Assembly (NCBI GenBank): GCA_021014325.1
Contig: CM037471.1
Location: 24,324,818 to 24,388,817, forward strand
DNA from: Plazaster borealis
Lineage: Eukaryota > Echinodermata > Asteroidea > Forcipulatida > Labidiasteridae
Length of the DNA stretch: 64,000 nucleotides
Direction: 5' to 3'
Positions 47,561 through 59,477 of this stretch are shown here, piece by piece (position 1 is the first letter of the stretch; each line of letters opens with the position of its first letter). The notes beneath the pieces are model-generated. The model saw nothing but the letters and a program-made list of their open reading frames with translations. It ran no database searches and had not been told where the DNA came from. The position numbers and the translations under genes were made by a program.

Positions 47561-48730
47561 TAACATACACACACAAACGTTATGGATTTGCATATTACTG
47601 TACACTATGATGTGGATGTACATTGTGATCATGTATCGCCTTACTCCACGTACACACATGGCATGACCATTGCATGCAGTAGCTGGATAATACATCCGCC
47701 AAAACAAGTAGTTCTTAACAAAGTTCGTAAAAGTTTTATCAATCGGCAGGTTTAGAACAGATTTAACTTTTTTTATGGACGTTAATGGAGAAATAGATCA
47801 ATATAAAGGCAATTAGCTTATCAAAATTATGAAGTACATGAAAATATTTCAGGATGAGCGGAACGATATGGAGACCACCCCTAAAATAACACGCCGGATG
47901 TGTCCTTAAAATATTTACGCACCGGGTCACGTTGTTAATTGATAGGGCATGCATGCTGTTGTAGCCCTTTATAATTAATGATCTCACCCGCGCCGCCCAG
48001 GACAGAGATGTCAACAAAAATACAAAACAAACAAATAAAAAAGATATACAAACAATTACATAAAATGTTGTCAATCTGAAAAAGAAAGAATGCATACAAA
48101 AGTACGGTATTTACGCTGTGAGCATGGCTTCTAAAGTATTATGGGATGAATATTTTAAAGGATATTCTGATGGAAACTACAAATACAATCGTCCATTCCA
48201 AAATCGATACGGTACCAAAACATTCAGTAGTCAAATTAAAAATTACATACACAAACATTTCCACAAGATTTTATTTTAACCCAACACCATGTTCCAACAA
48301 AAATGTACCCTGTCAGTCCCCCATTACACTCAATTAAGTTATGAATGAATTTACAGGAATAACAAGTAACTCAACATTCATCATATTGATGGCATAAATT
48401 ATTTTTTTAATTTTAGGCCTGAATAGTCATCTTTATCGGTTTATATACAGGCCCCCGTTTAAATCGCATCAAACACAGTATTTCACAGCCTCTGATGTAA
48501 ATTGCACAATTCAGAACTTGAATTTGCATATCTATTGTCATCAGCACTGAAATATATTGTGCAATCAAGAGATGTTTTATTATAATTTTACCCAACCAAG
48601 CCTATGACCCTTTTCTGAGAAATTCCTCCTGACCACAAGTGTGCATTGACTTCAGACGGCTGGTTCCCAGCAAATTCGATACACTTTCCTTAAAAGGGTA
48701 TAGGTAACCAGTGTGGGTTGGCGCCCGGCA
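47561..48730. other. Non-coding interval between two candidate divergent exons
   Basis: AT-rich, no repeat recognised. If both neighbouring first exons are real, this would be the shared promoter interval. Confidence 0.3.
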
Positions 48731-48735
48731 AACGA

Positions 48736-48776
48736 TGACGTCATGCTGGCGATACGGCCCTCAAGGTTAGGTAAGT
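48736..48776 (+). promoter_or_regulatory. Perfect CRE site followed by a splice donor
   Basis: TGACGTCA at 48736-48743 is the full CREB/ATF consensus. It lies in a CpG-rich stretch (GGCGCCCGGC, CGATACGG), and 28 bases later GGTTAG|GTAAGT (48771) is a strong donor. A CRE just upstream of a short spliced leader exon is a common promoter layout. Start site and strand are inferred only. Confidence 0.35.
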
Positions 48777-50007
48777 GGAACGAACGCAGTCGCACTTTTT
48801 TATCGGTTCATCTAAAGGACAAACCCGCGCTGGGTTCATCTTGAGGTCACAATTGATTTTTGTTTGTTTTTACGAACAATCGTACCAGTGACAACGTGTA
48901 AAACGGCAATCGTCATTATCAGCACTTGTGCATTGTTGTCGACACGATCAAAATAGTATTTGATTATTGATACAATTTTACTTTTAAGAAAAACAAATGT
49001 AATCCACTACTGTTTTTCTTGAATGGTTATGAGGTATGCATGAATGTGATCAAATGGTTGTATGCGACATTTTCTCAAGTTAGAAAATGTGGGGGGAAAA
49101 CAGTTGAGTCACGTAATTCATTTTACCCCGACAGGTGATTTATTTTCTTTCTTTGAAAATGCCACGGGAAAGAGAATTGCATAATCACAGCATTGAACAC
49201 AGGCTCTGTTATTTGGTCGCCTTGTGCATTTCAATCAAAACTGTGTGTATTGTATAATTGTGTAATTTATTTTCGACAGCTGTAGATGAGGCTTTGGCCT
49301 ATTTCTTTCTTTCTTTGTTTCCCCTCCCCCTTCTTCATATTCTGTGTGTGTGAGTGTGTGTGACCACACAGTTCAACGCATTCACAGGGACTTTTGACGT
49401 GGTGTAAAGATGCTAGGTCCGATGTTTGCCAGATTTGACCCCAAAATTTAGATTTTTCTTTCTTTATTCGAGAAAGCACGTCCGCTTATGAGTGGAATAA
49501 TTAAAAAGTTAAAATGAAATATTGTCAGGATCCTGACAATAACGCCATCCATTCGCCTTACAAACTTGTGCATGATATTATTAGTGCATTGCCCGTGGCA
49601 TAATGCAAAACTTTTTGTTTTTCGTTTTGAAACAGCATCATCTGTCAAAATTCGTTCAGAAAAAAACATCTAAAAAAACCCCAGATTCACTTTTTAATAT
49701 TTTTTTTAAACATCGGGCCATGCATGTGTTGAATAAACGGAATTGACATAGCCTGGGTGTACCTCCATAAAATATAACATTGAATTCAATGAACGCTTGT
49801 CAATTATGTTCATGATAGCTGTCAGTCCAGTTGTTTGAGAGGACACTAAAATGTGACTGCCCTCAGCTGCATCCATGCCAATCTCTCTCCCCCCCCCCCG
49901 CCAAATTGATTCGGATCACGGCCAGGCTCAGGTCGTGATAGCGCCGTGGTGAAGTTGAAACATTATTTCAAACTGATTAAATTGAAGGTAAAATTATATC
50001 CTTTTAG
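48777..50007 (+). other. Possible 5' intron of an unrecognised gene
   Basis: Would be a 1.2-kb intron from the donor at 48771 to the acceptor ATATCCTTTTAG at 50007. No gene or repeat recognised inside. A C run lies at 49891-49899. Confidence 0.25.
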
Positions 50008-50081
50008 TCAACATGGCTACCACACCTAGGTGCTTGGTTATCGGAGGCGGCGAGAGTGACGCCGAGGCCCGCCGGTTGACG
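50008..50081 (+). CDS. Candidate start-codon exon of an unrecognised gene
   Basis: After the acceptor-like CCTTTTAG, TCAACATGG gives a good translation start context. The frame reads MATTPRCLVIGGGESDAEAR and then RLT before a possible donor ACG|GTGTAG at 50082. Without splicing it stops after 24 codons. The 3' half is strongly CpG-rich (GGCGGCGAGAGTGACGCCGA) unlike its surroundings. CLVIGGG resembles the first strand of a Rossmann fold, but that is too little to assign a family. TAG|GTGCTT inside is an alternative donor. Downstream exons were not found. Confidence 0.25.
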
Positions 50082-50149
50082 GTGTAGGTTAAATTTAGTG
50101 TTTTTTGTTGCTCCTATTTCTTCACCGTGGACGCAAAGTATAATTTCAG

Positions 50150-50204
50150 CGTTGACAAAATCTTGTTTGAATCCATGTTGGACTCGAACAAGATTTTGTC
50201 GACG
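50150..50204. other. 25-bp stem, 5-base loop hairpin
   Basis: CGTTGACAAAATCTTGTTTG and onward pairs with GACTCGAACAAGATTTTGTC and GACG around a central ATGTT loop. All 25 positions pair if three G-T wobbles are allowed when + strand RNA folds. It lies in the putative intron after the candidate start exon. It is shorter than a typical miRNA precursor. Confidence 0.7.
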
Positions 50205-50709
50205 ATTAAAGTATTTCCGACGGAAACATTACCGTATAATTACTTTGATCTAATTAATATTTAGATCAAGAATCGCCAACAATGTTGTCCATTCCATGTG
50301 TTTTTGTACCAGCCAACGCACTTTGCACAATAACTTGTTTACATTGTTACAAACTGGGGCTGTAATCAGAAGATAATTATATTATTTACTTCTAATCTGA
50401 TACAAAAACCACAAAAAAACAAACGAACATCACAACAACTCGATAACAGACCGAACCCGTGCATGCAGGCAAGTCAACCCTGGGAAATCATTCCTTCCCG
50501 AAAATGTTTTTGTCTATGTGAGAAGAAAATGTCTTTAAGAAGAGAACTTGGTATTATAAACATTGTATCTTCTTGGAAGAAAATTTCAAATGTCCTTGTC
50601 TTTTTTATTTTGGTTTTACTGCACGTGCTATTTGGTCTTTGTTATATAAATAAAAAATTTACATCCAAAGAATTGCATAGAGTCATGTTCGCCTGCTAAT
50701 AAAAATGAG

Positions 50710-50958
50710 TTGTTTTGTTGTAAGAGCGAGTCGCCGTCAAATGCCTTATGTGACGTAATTGGTGACATGGGCACATTCGTACGAATTGCCATGGCAGCCA
50801 GCAGGTGGGCGGGATGGATGGATTACGTGAGGTCCTTTCAGCTACGAGAGCACGGTAACCAATGCTTCACCTCCAAAAACTTTGCATTGTGTTCAGAGAG
50901 GAGGGTGGGTCCCCGGCGGCGTGACCGACGCAGTCACAACTTCGATTTGAAGCTGTAA
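50710..50958. promoter_or_regulatory. CpG-rich block with promoter-like sites
   Basis: About 16 CpG in 230 bases, against very few on either side. It contains TGACGTAA (CRE-like) near 50752, GGGCGG near 50807, ACCAATG near 50857 and CCCCGGCGGCGTGACCGACG near 50913. An open + strand frame of 82 codons (MFCCKSESPSNALCDV) runs through it but resembles nothing known. Either a promoter/first exon or a GC-rich repeat could explain it. Confidence 0.3.
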
Positions 50959-50979
50959 AATGTGACCACACCTGCAAGT

Positions 50980-51930
50980 CATACTATTATTATTATTTTA
51001 TTATTATTTTATTTCTCTCCACAAATCCAATAAAAATTTACACATAAAAGATATACAGGATATGGAGAAGGCTAGACTGAGGAGGAAAATAAAATTTTTC
51101 CTATAACCTAAAGGTTCAGTCTGCCGATAAAAATATTTCAAAAGGTACAGACACTCAATGTACACATGGAACAGGAAAACATACTTCGGGCTTATTGGCA
51201 TGCTCGCAAAATCCAATTGCCTCGACGATAGAACAAGAATGTACGATGACATGATCGGTGCAAACTATTGGCAGCAAAAAAACAACAAGTGAAGCGGTGC
51301 ACCACACAAGGCCTATCACTCGCTTGAACAAACAAAGCAAAATAAAAATCGAAAAGGCAAACGGAAGACCACTTATCATGCATAGCTTAGCCGGCCTTGC
51401 GGGCGAGCCGTATCTTTTTTTTATCAAAATAATAGGCTAAGAAACCACTTTTTCTGAGTTCTGGTTTGGGTATAAATTAATCAAATCACAATGATTTCCC
51501 TGATAAAAAAATGTTATTACATTATTGAATAATTCAGAAAATTTGTCATTATTTCCAGCCTTATTTTAAAATAACAAGCACGCACAACCTAGTACGGTTT
51601 GTACGGCGTTAAAAAAAAAGGTGAAACCCCAAACCAAAAACCTCAGTCGAAACAAATTAATCCGCCTACTACGCCCTCTCGTGGAGTAACCTTGACCCAA
51701 AACCAGACTGAAGCTACCCACGTATTGGGCCAGATTTTCAATCCGCGGATTCGGGGGTTTGCTAGCCGCGTATTCAGGAAAAATAGAATCCATGCGGTTA
51801 AAGGTGGTGACATTTCTGTCTCCTATTTTTTTCCAATTTTAACGAATTTTCAATTAATCCTGCTTTATCTGTAATTTTTTTTTCAAATTTCAGAGATAAA
51901 ATATCACTGAGCGTACTTGAGGGAAGATTT
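50980..51930. other. Non-coding; possible minus-strand retroposon remnant
   Basis: A (TTA)n tract at 50984-51010 heads sequence that, on the minus strand, would end in an (AAT)n tail as LINE or SINE copies do. No reverse transcriptase or tRNA head is visible. Open frames up to 91 codons here show no domain. Confidence 0.3.
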
Positions 51931-51934
51931 AGAT

Positions 51935-54010
51935 TGTTTAGCAGCCTAATTAGTGAGTAATTAGCCGCCACAAGTAAGACCTCATCAATCAGACCATTAT
52001 ACACAACTGTTGGAAAACTTGCAGTCGCCCAAAAGTAAATGTACCCTTCATGTTGCAAAATTTTAAAAATATTATTCTTTAATCTGATAGACCACACCAC
52101 TGGGCACACTTAATTTTGGAGGTGGTTAAATCCGACCACTAATTAATACCTAATTAGCCGCTAGAATACACGCCATTTTCTATCACAAGTTAGGGTATGG
52201 TACAAAGACTCTATAATAAATGTACTCGCCGTAAAGTAAATGTACCCTTCATCTTGCATAAAATATGAAATTTTATTGAATAATCTGATAGACCACACCA
52301 CTGGGCACACTTAATTTTGGAGGTGATAAAATCGGATCACTAATTAATACCTAATTAGCCGCTAGAATACACGCCATTTTCTATCACACGTTAGGGTATG
52401 GTATACTTGTACACAAGACTCTATATAATAAATGTACTCGCCGTAAAGTAAATGTACCCTTCATCTTGCATAAAATATGAAATTTTATTCAATAATCTGA
52501 TAGACCACACCACTGGGCACACTTAATTTTGGAGGTGATAAAATCGAATCACTAATTAATACCTAATTAGCCTCTAGAAAACACGCCATTTTCTATAACA
52601 CATTAGCGGTATGGTATACTTGTACACAAGACTCTATATAATAAATGTACTCACTGTAAAATAAATGTACCCTTCATCTTGCATAAAATATGAACTTTTA
52701 TTCAATAATCTGATAGACCAAACCACTGGGCACACTTAATTTTGGAGGTGATAAAATCGAATCTCTAATTAATACCTAATTAGCCTCTTCAATACACGTC
52801 ATTTTCTATAACACATTAGCGGTATGGTACTTGTACATAAGACTCTAAAAAATAAATGTACTCGCCGGGCACACTTAATTTTGGAGGTGATAAAATCGGA
52901 TCACTAATTAATACCTAATTAGCCGCTAGAATACACGCCATTTTCTATCACACGTTAGGGTATGGTATACTTGTACACAAGACTCTATATAATAAATGTA
53001 CTCGCCGTAAAGTAAATGTACCCTTCATCTTGCATAAAATATGAACTTTTATTCAATAATCTGATAGACCAAACCACTGGGCACACTAATTTTGGAGGTG
53101 ATAAAATCGAATCTCTAATTAATACCTAATTAGCCGCTAGAATACACACCATTTTCTATCACACGTTAGGGTATGGTATACTTGTACACAAGACTCTAAA
53201 AAATAAATGTACTCGCCGTAAAGTAAATGTACCCTTCATCTTGCATAAAATATGAAATTTTATTCAATAATCTGATAGACCAAACCACTGGGCACACTTA
53301 ATTTTGGAGGTGATAAAATCGGATCACTAATTAATACCTAATTAGCCGCTAGAATACACGCCATTTTCTATCACACGTTAGGGTATGGTATACTTGTACA
53401 CAAGACTCTATATAATAAATGTACTCGCCGTAAAGTAAATGTACCCTTCATCTTGCATAAAATATGAAATTTTATTGAATAATCTGATAGACCACACCAC
53501 TGGGCACACTTAATTTTGGAGGTGATGCTAGAATACGCGCCATTTTCTATCATAAGCGACATATCACTTGTACACATATCCTTACTATTATGACTGCACT
53601 CGCCGTATAACCCTTCATGTTGCCGAAAATATGAAATTTTAGTCCATAATCTGACCATCTGACAGACCACACCACTGGGCACACTTCATTTTGGAGGTGG
53701 TTAATTCGGCTCACTAACTAATAACTAGTTAGCCGCCTAGAATACGCGTTATTTTCTACCATGCGTTATAGGTTATAGCACTGTACACAAATACTTACTT
53801 TTATGACTGCAATTGCCGTAAAGTAAATGTACCCTTCATGTTGCAGACAAAATGAAATTTTATTCCATAATCTAACAGACCACAACACTTGGCACAATTA
53901 GTTTTGGAGGTGGTTTAATCAGCTCACTAATTAATACCTAATTAGCCGCTAGAATACGCGCCATTTTCTATCATACGTAAGCGATATATCACTTGTACAC
54001 ACTTACTATA
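51935..54010. repeat. About 212-bp satellite array, nine to ten copies
   Basis: The phrase TAAATGTACCCTTCAT recurs at about 52033, 52237, 52449, 52661, 53012, 53223, 53435 and 53823, mostly 211-212 bp apart; one near 53607 is shortened. Each unit has CACTGGGCACACTTAATTTT, CTAATTAATACCTAATTAGC and CACGCCATTTTCTATCAC. Central copies (52200-53500) are nearly identical; those at both edges are diverged. One unit at 52866 lacks about 70 bp and one at 53525 about 40 bp. This is the expected outcome of unequal crossing-over. Confidence 0.95.
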
Positions 54011-54030
54011 CTACTAGTGGTACATGTACT

Positions 54031-54327
54031 TTGTGCACCACGTTTATCAGTCGTCTTTGGATTTATTATGATTTTTGGATTTTTTCTTGTTGTTCTACCA
54101 TAATTTTAGGTTTATTTCTATGTGTTTTGGGGGTGTCGATCTTTGGATGTCGAAGGAACGTAGATTGGACCATAAGCATTGGACTGACGCGTGTATTATG
54201 GCGGTTGTTTATACCCGCCTTTGAGTTGGATGGATATGTAGACTGGATCCTCATGCCTCGCCGTAGTAATAACATTTACATGAACAGAGCACTAGTCTAC
54301 TTGCAACAACAGAGCGCAGCAAATTGA
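54031..54327 (+). other. Orphan 98-codon open frame beside the satellite
   Basis: The frame begins MCTTFISRLWIYYDFW, has a hydrophobic stretch at residues about 14-39 (CSTIILGLFLCVLGVSIFG), and ends in a more polar part with FELDGYVDWILMPRRSNN and YLQQQSAAN. Base composition is less AT-rich than nearby. The C-terminal half reads like real protein, but I recognise no family. It could be the last exon of a gene, a transposon remnant or chance. There is no acceptor of note at its start. Confidence 0.25.
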
Positions 54328-54544
54328 CACTTCCAACGGCTGGTAAAGCGTATACACGCTGACCTTTGACCGCTTTTGTTTTTTTCCGATCATTTCTCGT
54401 TAATTACGTGACATTTATGTGAAAAAACAAAAATCAAAAACATCTAAAAATAATTGTCCATAATTCTACGTCACTAAATTACGTAAACAGTAAACCGGTA
54501 TATGCATTTTAAGAATAGAAGTGGATTTTTTAGTACTTGAAGAC

Positions 54545-55043
54545 TGTTTCGTTTCCCCTTATACCTCTCTCAGTCCCTCTTGGTTTCTTTATGATGACCA
54601 TTCCTTTTATGAAAAGCGTTATCAGCTTCATATAAACTCAAACGTGAAAGATCACCATAATGTAAACCGGTTCGTAAAGAAAGCGGGGCCAGTCTGATTA
54701 ATGCAGGCACCCAAAATGACGGTAAGCGTCGACGGATTCTTCAAGGGCTGGAAGTTATCACCTAGTCGGCGGGGCAGATGGCCGGTTTCCTCGGTGGACC
54801 CAAGGGCGCAAGGCGTAGTTGATGAACATGGCTTTATGCCAAGAAAACCCACCGGCTCTTTTCAGATTCACCATAACAAAAACAGATTTTGACCATGTTT
54901 GTTTTTATATTAAAAAAAACTGTACAATAAACATGTACCTTTATTTATTTTTTGTTGGCCTCTAGCATGTCCTACTCACTCCTAAACTATCGATGTCTAT
55001 CTATTTGTTTCGTTTCCCCTTATACCTCTCTCAGTCCTTCTTG
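54545..55043. repeat. 38-bp direct repeats bounding about 420 bp
   Basis: TGTTTCGTTTCCCCTTATAC plus CTCTCTCAGTCC occurs at 54545 and again at 55004 with one difference nearby. The 420 bp between includes a GC-richer patch (54660-54860) that is open on both strands but unrecognised. It may be a duplication or the borders of an insertion. Confidence 0.6.
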
Positions 55044-55120
55044 GTAATGTAGAGACATGGGCCGGTCTTCTATTTAAAAAGGACAAGCATTCACCAGAAT
55101 ACACCAAAATTAGCAGAATC

Positions 55121-55551
55121 CATATGACATCAAAAATATACCTGTACTGATTTTAATCCTCCAATACTACTACAGCACACAATACACAATATAATTGTAT
55201 ACACAGTCACTTATATTAAGGGCAAAAGGTCAACACAACATGAGGCTGGCCATACACAAGTTTACAATGATTTAATATTTCTGGAGTAAAATGATGATTT
55301 GATACAGAACAATGCCCACAGATAACTCTATGAGCTTATCCCTCCCAGATAAATATTATATGGAGCATGGCCATCAGAGCCATGCTCCCTACAAAACATA
55401 AATGTGCTTGCTCTCTTGCTCAAAGATAAAATGGAAAAGAGAGTGAGCCCAAAGGTCGCGACCCCAAACAGAACTTTTTAAAAATAAATTATGCTAATCA
55501 CAAAGTTGGATCAGACACTTGAACACTGAAGGCGCACTTGGGTTCCCTGCA
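55121..55551. repeat. Long direct repeat, left copy (LTR-like)
   Basis: About 430 bp from CATATGACATCAAA to GGGTTCCCTGCA, matched by 58735-59208. The repeat can be set to start TG and end CA, as LTRs do. This copy carries a local hairpin, GGAGCATGGC facing GCCATGCTCC. No matching 5-bp target duplication was found outside the pair. Confidence 0.6.
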
Positions 55552-58500
55552 GGTTCCCTTTACGACCACGCGACCCGAGTGGTACAAAACAAAACAAATA
55601 CAAGTGCGACCTAGTATGATTTATGAAAATGACATTTGGCCTATATGATTTACAATGATTTACACCTTTAAACCATTACGCATATTTTTAACACAATCTC
55701 ATAAATGATGCACCAGCTCCATCCTACTACACATTTAAGATGTACAAAATAATTTACACATCAGAAAAATACACTGCAATACTGCATAATGATACCCACT
55801 GAATGTTCACAAAGACCAGGTTTTCTAAATACAAACTGACACACACTATGCATGAACAATATAATCTTTGACCTAATCTCAAATACCCAAACTGATACAG
55901 TGTTATACATTGAAGTCAACCACAGGGTTGAACCAGACATAATACACTCACATGACAATTGCTTGTCTCTATTTATGATAGAGCAACCATGACAATACAC
56001 TATACAACCAAATGGTTATTTAAAATCATGTCAAAACTCTGAATAATTTACACAGCACTTGGTGTAAAACCATTCAAAAAATGCAAAAACCTGTCGTGAA
56101 ATCCCAATCACATTTATCCTGGATCTCACTACAGACATAAGTGTTTCTTTTATAAACTACAATATACAAACATGAAAAATTGGATCTAAACAGTTTGGTT
56201 CCATTCAAGGCCAAGATTACACTGGAGAATAAAATACAACTGGCTAACAGTTCACTTTGCGGCTTGGAAAGCAAAAAGGTAAACTATATTATCAATCACT
56301 AAAAAATGTATGCGTCCACAAGGGTATAGCATGGTAGATCATAAATAGTCTCACCCACACTGTGAGAACAAAACAGAGTTGGACAACACAACCAACTTCA
56401 AAATACACACTAAACCATATCAGGCTGGGTGACTAAATTATTTCAATTCTCCCACAAATAACATCTACACTTGAGGAAGCAAAGACCCATCACTAATAGT
56501 AGGCCTACTTAGGGCAACAACAACAATTAAATACGAGAAGGGAATTTAATACAATACAAGCATTGCCTGAAAAATGGTCCTAAAAATGTCAGACACATGT
56601 CATATATCTCACTCCAAAAGGTTATATACTATCCCATTATTGGTGAGCACAAACAGTTGGATTACACCAAACTACAAAACTGCTGACAAAAATATTTCAT
56701 TTAGCAACTACACTAAAATTAGTAACCCACAATTCCGTCACTACACACACTCTGATGGCAATACCATTACATGTTCTTAGGGAACAAATTTAGAAATGCA
56801 AAATCAGACATCATCAAATTCCCATACCACAAAGATTGTGAAAGATAAATACATGTACATCACAACTATCTCCATGAACCAAACTTTGACGAGTCAGGAT
56901 ATAAACCTGAATAAAAGCAACTCCACAATCATGAGATTATACAGATCCAAAAGTCAATACACTATACATGCAAACATCATTATGCCAAATTTTCAATAGC
57001 ATGTACAGTAACAGTTGTACAAAAACATACAAGGAAACTTGAACTTCATACAATGAAAAGGAGTAGGGCCTACACAACTGATGGTGCGGCAAAAACATCC
57101 TATCTCTTTCACAAGAGCTGACACCAATATGTAGATCAGAGGCAGCTTGAGCTGGCACCGGTAATATGCGGGACTCCTCTGTTAATATATTCCACAAATT
57201 AAGTAATGGCATTTGGCAACTGGCCCCAGATAAAATATACTGTGGGCCTACTCATGGTCACCAGGACTGCCAAAACAGGTACACACATGTGAGAATAAAT
57301 TGCAACCCCTAAATACAAGGGAAACTTCCCTACTTTTTCCTTCGCTTTGCCATCTGGCAAACTAAATGAGTGGCCATTGAAGCTGACATGGTGGCTATCA
57401 CTTAAAACACTCACAGTAGGAGAAACAAAAACTTAATTCTCATGCCACCTCTACATTACAAAAACTAGCAGCTTCAAGAACAACTGGCTTAATAGTAAGC
57501 GGCTCAGCCTCCTCAAACAGTAAATCTTTCATACAAGAAATCGAAGGAGAAAAAGTAACTGGGTCAGGTGACTGCAATTTATCAACCCTGTCTGCATTCA
57601 AATTTTCAGAACACTTGAATAATAGAAAATCTAGCATCTATGCAGCTTTGATGCTATTGACCACATTTGTATTAACAGGACAAGCATCTTCATCCTCTTC
57701 ACGTAAACAATTTGTGAAGGCACTCAAAATGATTTAAGCTTAAACACCGTTTGACTTTGAAATATTGTCTGGCACATACATTATTGAAATGAAATACTAG
57801 CAATGTACGCACAAAATATGACTTATTAAAATACAATAAGAGGCATAAATCATTGACCATACAAAACAGTCTGCGCACATACAGACAATAAAAATACAAA
57901 TCCAAAATTTGTCTAACCTTACTGTAAACAAAAAGTACAAATTGCGACTCAAAAATTTCCAACTGACATAGTCTTACAAAGACTTGTTAAATGTTACACA
58001 GTAATATGCCAAGGCAATTTAAATGCACAAAACGTCATAAAGTGTATATACACCCTTTTCACAGGTGTAAAATGTATAAGAAAATGCAGTTAGCTGAAAA
58101 CCTTAAGTTTTCACATTAATATGTGTGCAACAAAAATCTATTTGAGATAAAAACACTTGATCCAAAAGCACAGGCCTACCACTGGCTCTAAAATTATCTG
58201 TTTATAAGAATAATTAATGTTTAAAAGATCCACAAGGGACACAACTGCCTTCAAAAAGTAAAACATATCTGCAAAATAGCTTGCATAAAAATGTCAAATA
58301 TTACATAAAATTCCATAAATGGAACTTTACAATTTAAGTAGCACAACATACAATTTAAACAAAATATATCCGTTGATGAAGTCCTCAGGTTGATGCAGGA
58401 AGGCAAAAGCTAGATGGTGACCATCGCATCCATTGTTCGCGATTTAAAACGCGAAAATGATTACATCAATCCTCAGGAGAAAACCTATAGACCAGGATTT

Positions 58501-58629
58501 AAATCCGGGTAAAAACCGACATAATAATATTTAAATATTCAACTCAATGTTAAAAAAGCGTATTGAGTAGCAATATTGAAAAATGTAGAAAAATGGCAAA
58601 TACAATCCTGTCTAAGATGCCATTTGTAG
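55552..58629. other. Interior between the long direct repeats
   Basis: About 3 kb, AC-rich on the + strand. The only suggestive coding is on the minus strand at 57440-57640 (MLDFLLFKCSENLNADRVDK and LLFEEAEPLTIKPVVLEAAS) and 57199-57414 (SLPDGKAKEKVGKFPLYLGV). None shows protease, polymerase or integrase motifs. No primer-binding site was recognised next to either repeat. A non-autonomous LTR element or a duplicated gene 3' region are both possible. Confidence 0.35.
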
Positions 58630-59208
58630 AGACAAAATGGAAAAGAGAGTGAGCCCAAAGGACACGACCCCAAACAGAACTTTTTATTATAAATTATGCT
58701 AATCACAAAGTTGGATCAAACACTTGAACACTGACATATGACATCAAACATATAAAATAATCTCCTGTACTGATTTTAATCCTCCAATACTATAGCACAC
58801 AATACACAATATAATTGTACACACAATGCACAGCACAGTCACTTATATTAAGGGCAAAAGGTCAACACAAAAGGACCCTGGCCACACACAAGTTTACAAT
58901 GATTCAATCAGACCTAAACATGACAATATTTCTGGAATGAAATGATGATTTGATACAGAACAATACTCACAGATAACTATATGAGCTTATCCCTCCCAGA
59001 TAAATATTATATGGAGCATAGCTCTGACAAAATAGAGAGAAATACCTTGACAAAAAATAAATGAGCTCTCTCTTGCTCAAAGCTAAAATGAAAAAGAGAG
59101 TGAGCCCAAAGGTCGCGACCCCAAACAACATTTTTTAAAAATAAATTATGCTAATCACAAAGTTGGATCAGTTACTTGAACACTGAGGGCGCACTTGGGT
59201 TCCCTACA
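58630..59208. repeat. Long direct repeat, right side: partial plus full copy in tandem
   Basis: 58630-58734 repeats only the last part of the unit (GAAAAGAGAGTGAGCCCAAA to CTTGAACACTGA). It then joins head to tail with a full 474-bp copy starting CATATGACATCAAA at 58735. The tandem join means the unit can duplicate as a satellite-like block and is not simply a pair of LTRs. Confidence 0.7.
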
Positions 59209-59477
59209 GTTATGTCAGGAAATGGAAATTTCCTCCATAATATATTTTATAGAATTACTAAATTTTTGTCTTCTAGATTTAAAAGCCATTGCAGAACCTC
59301 ACCCAAATTCCTTATCAAAGGTTCCCACAATGAGAGCTCACAAAATTGCTGACCAAAGTTAATGGATATGTCCATATGTTCCCCAGAAAAGTAACATGAA
59401 TTTTTAGTAAAATTATAATTATTAGTGAAGGTAATCTGATGACAAGCGAATTACAACAATACCTTTGTAAACCCATT
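59209..59477. other. Non-coding, no recognised feature
   Basis: No feature recognised. Confidence 0.4.
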
